Part shown: positions 5,928 through 6,374 of the stretch, one piece after another
How positions within the stretch are numbered: the stretch's first letter is position 1
How the letters are laid out: the number at the start of each line of letters is the position of its first letter
Source of the DNA: an uncultured Microbacteriaceae bacterium
GTDB lineage: Bacteria; Actinomycetota; Actinomycetes; Actinomycetales; Microbacteriaceae
Assembly (NCBI GenBank): GCA_903907615.1
Contig: CAIVOR010000009.1
Span: forward strand, 1 to 6,374
DNA: 6,374 nt
Reading direction: 5' to 3'
Program-made: the position numbers and the translations under genes
Notes under the pieces: model-generated
Told to the model about the DNA's origin: nothing
The model's input: the letters and a program-made list of their open reading frames with translations, nothing else
Database searches by the model: none

Positions 5928-6374
5928 GTGGTGGAGACTTCCGGAAATAAAGTGACCAAGCATATTTTTGTCACGGGTGGTGTGGTCTCCTCGCTCGGCA
6001 AGGGCCTGACGGCAGCTAGTCTGGGCAATCTGCTCACCGCTCGCGGTCTTCGCGTGGTGATGCAGAAACTCGATCCGTATCTCAACGTCGATCCCGGCAC
6101 TATGAACCCGTTTCAACATGGCGAAGTGTTCGTCACCGATGACGGCGCCGAGACCGACCTCGACATCGGGCACTACGAGCGCTTCCTCGGCATCAACCTG
6201 TCGCAGGCCGCCAACGTCACCACGGGGCAGATTTATTCTCAGGTCATCGCCAAGGAGCGTCGTGGTGAATACCTCGGTGACACGGTTCAGGTCATTCCGC
6301 ACATCACGGATGAAATCAAGCGCCGCATGCGTCTGCAGGCACAGGATGATCCACAGCCCGACGTGATTATCACC
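5928..6374 (+). CDS. pyrG: CTP synthase, N-terminal part (3' end outside window)
   Basis: Makes CTP from UTP, ATP and glutamine, the last step of pyrimidine nucleotide synthesis. The window holds the first 149 codons, all in the synthetase (amidoligase) domain; the glutaminase domain lies beyond the end. Seen: FVTGGVVSSLGKGLTAAS (14-31), the nucleotide-binding loop with Lys25; KLDPYLNVDPGTMNP; HGEVFVTDDGAETDLDIGHY, containing the Asp equivalent to E. coli D72 (here D79); RRGEYLGDTVQVIPHIT, with residues of the UTP/CTP site. The frame runs off the window just before the expected EVGGTVGDIE motif. Start: GTG 5928 or the next codon GTG 5931, both fitting the promoter position and the short polar N-terminus known in relatives. 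GTG 5952 has a weak GGA upstream and would still keep the domain intact. No leader able to act as an attenuator is present. Identity is essentially certain; only the start is open. Confidence 0.96.
   Translation, partial: MVETSGNKVTKHIFVTGGVVSSLGKGLTAASLGNLLTARGLRVVMQKLDPYLNVDPGTMNPFQHGEVFVTDDGAETDLDIGHYERFLGINLSQAANVTTGQIYSQVIAKERRGEYLGDTVQVIPHITDEIKRRMRLQAQDDPQPDVIIT

Noticed and set aside
5622..6302. Long minus-strand open frame of 226 codons opposite recN and pyrG
   Set aside because: It is antisense to clearly conserved coding sequence and spans the recN-pyrG gap and promoter; long antisense frames are expected in GC-rich DNA.
1..6374. Undescribed multi-gene system, CRISPR array, mobile element or defence island
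   Set aside because: All genes fit a conserved actinobacterial housekeeping order; there are no spaced direct repeats, terminal inverted repeats, transposase or phage-like genes, and no change of base composition.

Overview
The window is GC-rich (clearly above 60% by eye) and densely packed, with every supported gene on the + strand. It is a piece of the conserved housekeeping chromosome of a high-GC Gram-positive. The gene order (TPR-like protein, HAD-IIA phosphatase, tiny conserved protein, tlyA, NAD kinase, recN, pyrG) is the well-known actinobacterial order, also seen around Rv1691-Rv1699 of Mycobacterium tuberculosis. Frequent GTG starts, two candidate leaderless promoters, and recN sitting directly next to pyrG with no steA/steB genes between them suggest Micrococcales, most likely Microbacteriaceae. 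That family placement is an inference, not proven by the sequence.

Layout. Bases 2-1168 are the 3' part of a gene that begins before the window. It encodes an arginine/proline/aspartate-rich repetitive segment, a helical TPR-like core and a very acidic tail. Its stop overlaps by one base the GTG of a HAD-IIA phosphatase (1168-2211). A short intergenic stretch follows (2212-2277), with a GC-rich hairpin and a -10-like element placed so that transcription would begin at or next to the ATG of a 51-residue protein (2278-2433). After that come tlyA (2441-3244), nadK (3247-4161) and recN (4158-5846), spaced 7 nt, 2 nt and a 4-nt overlap, so probably one operon with translational coupling. An 81-bp gap (5847-5927) holds another extended -10-like element just ahead of pyrG (5928 to beyond the window end), which again looks leaderless.

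The genes do not form one pathway. They cover phospholipid head-group/phosphoester recycling (HAD), rRNA 2'-O-methylation (TlyA), NADP supply (NadK), double-strand-break repair (RecN) and CTP supply (PyrG). The TPR-like protein and the 51-residue protein have no function I can assign, and they are the least understood parts of the window. I found no mobile element, CRISPR array, tRNA/rRNA, phage gene or defence system, and no evidence for an undescribed multi-gene system. The points worth a second look are the charge-segregated TPR protein, the small conserved protein with its own promoter, the two leaderless starts, and the Shine-Dalgarno sequence embedded in the end of nadK.
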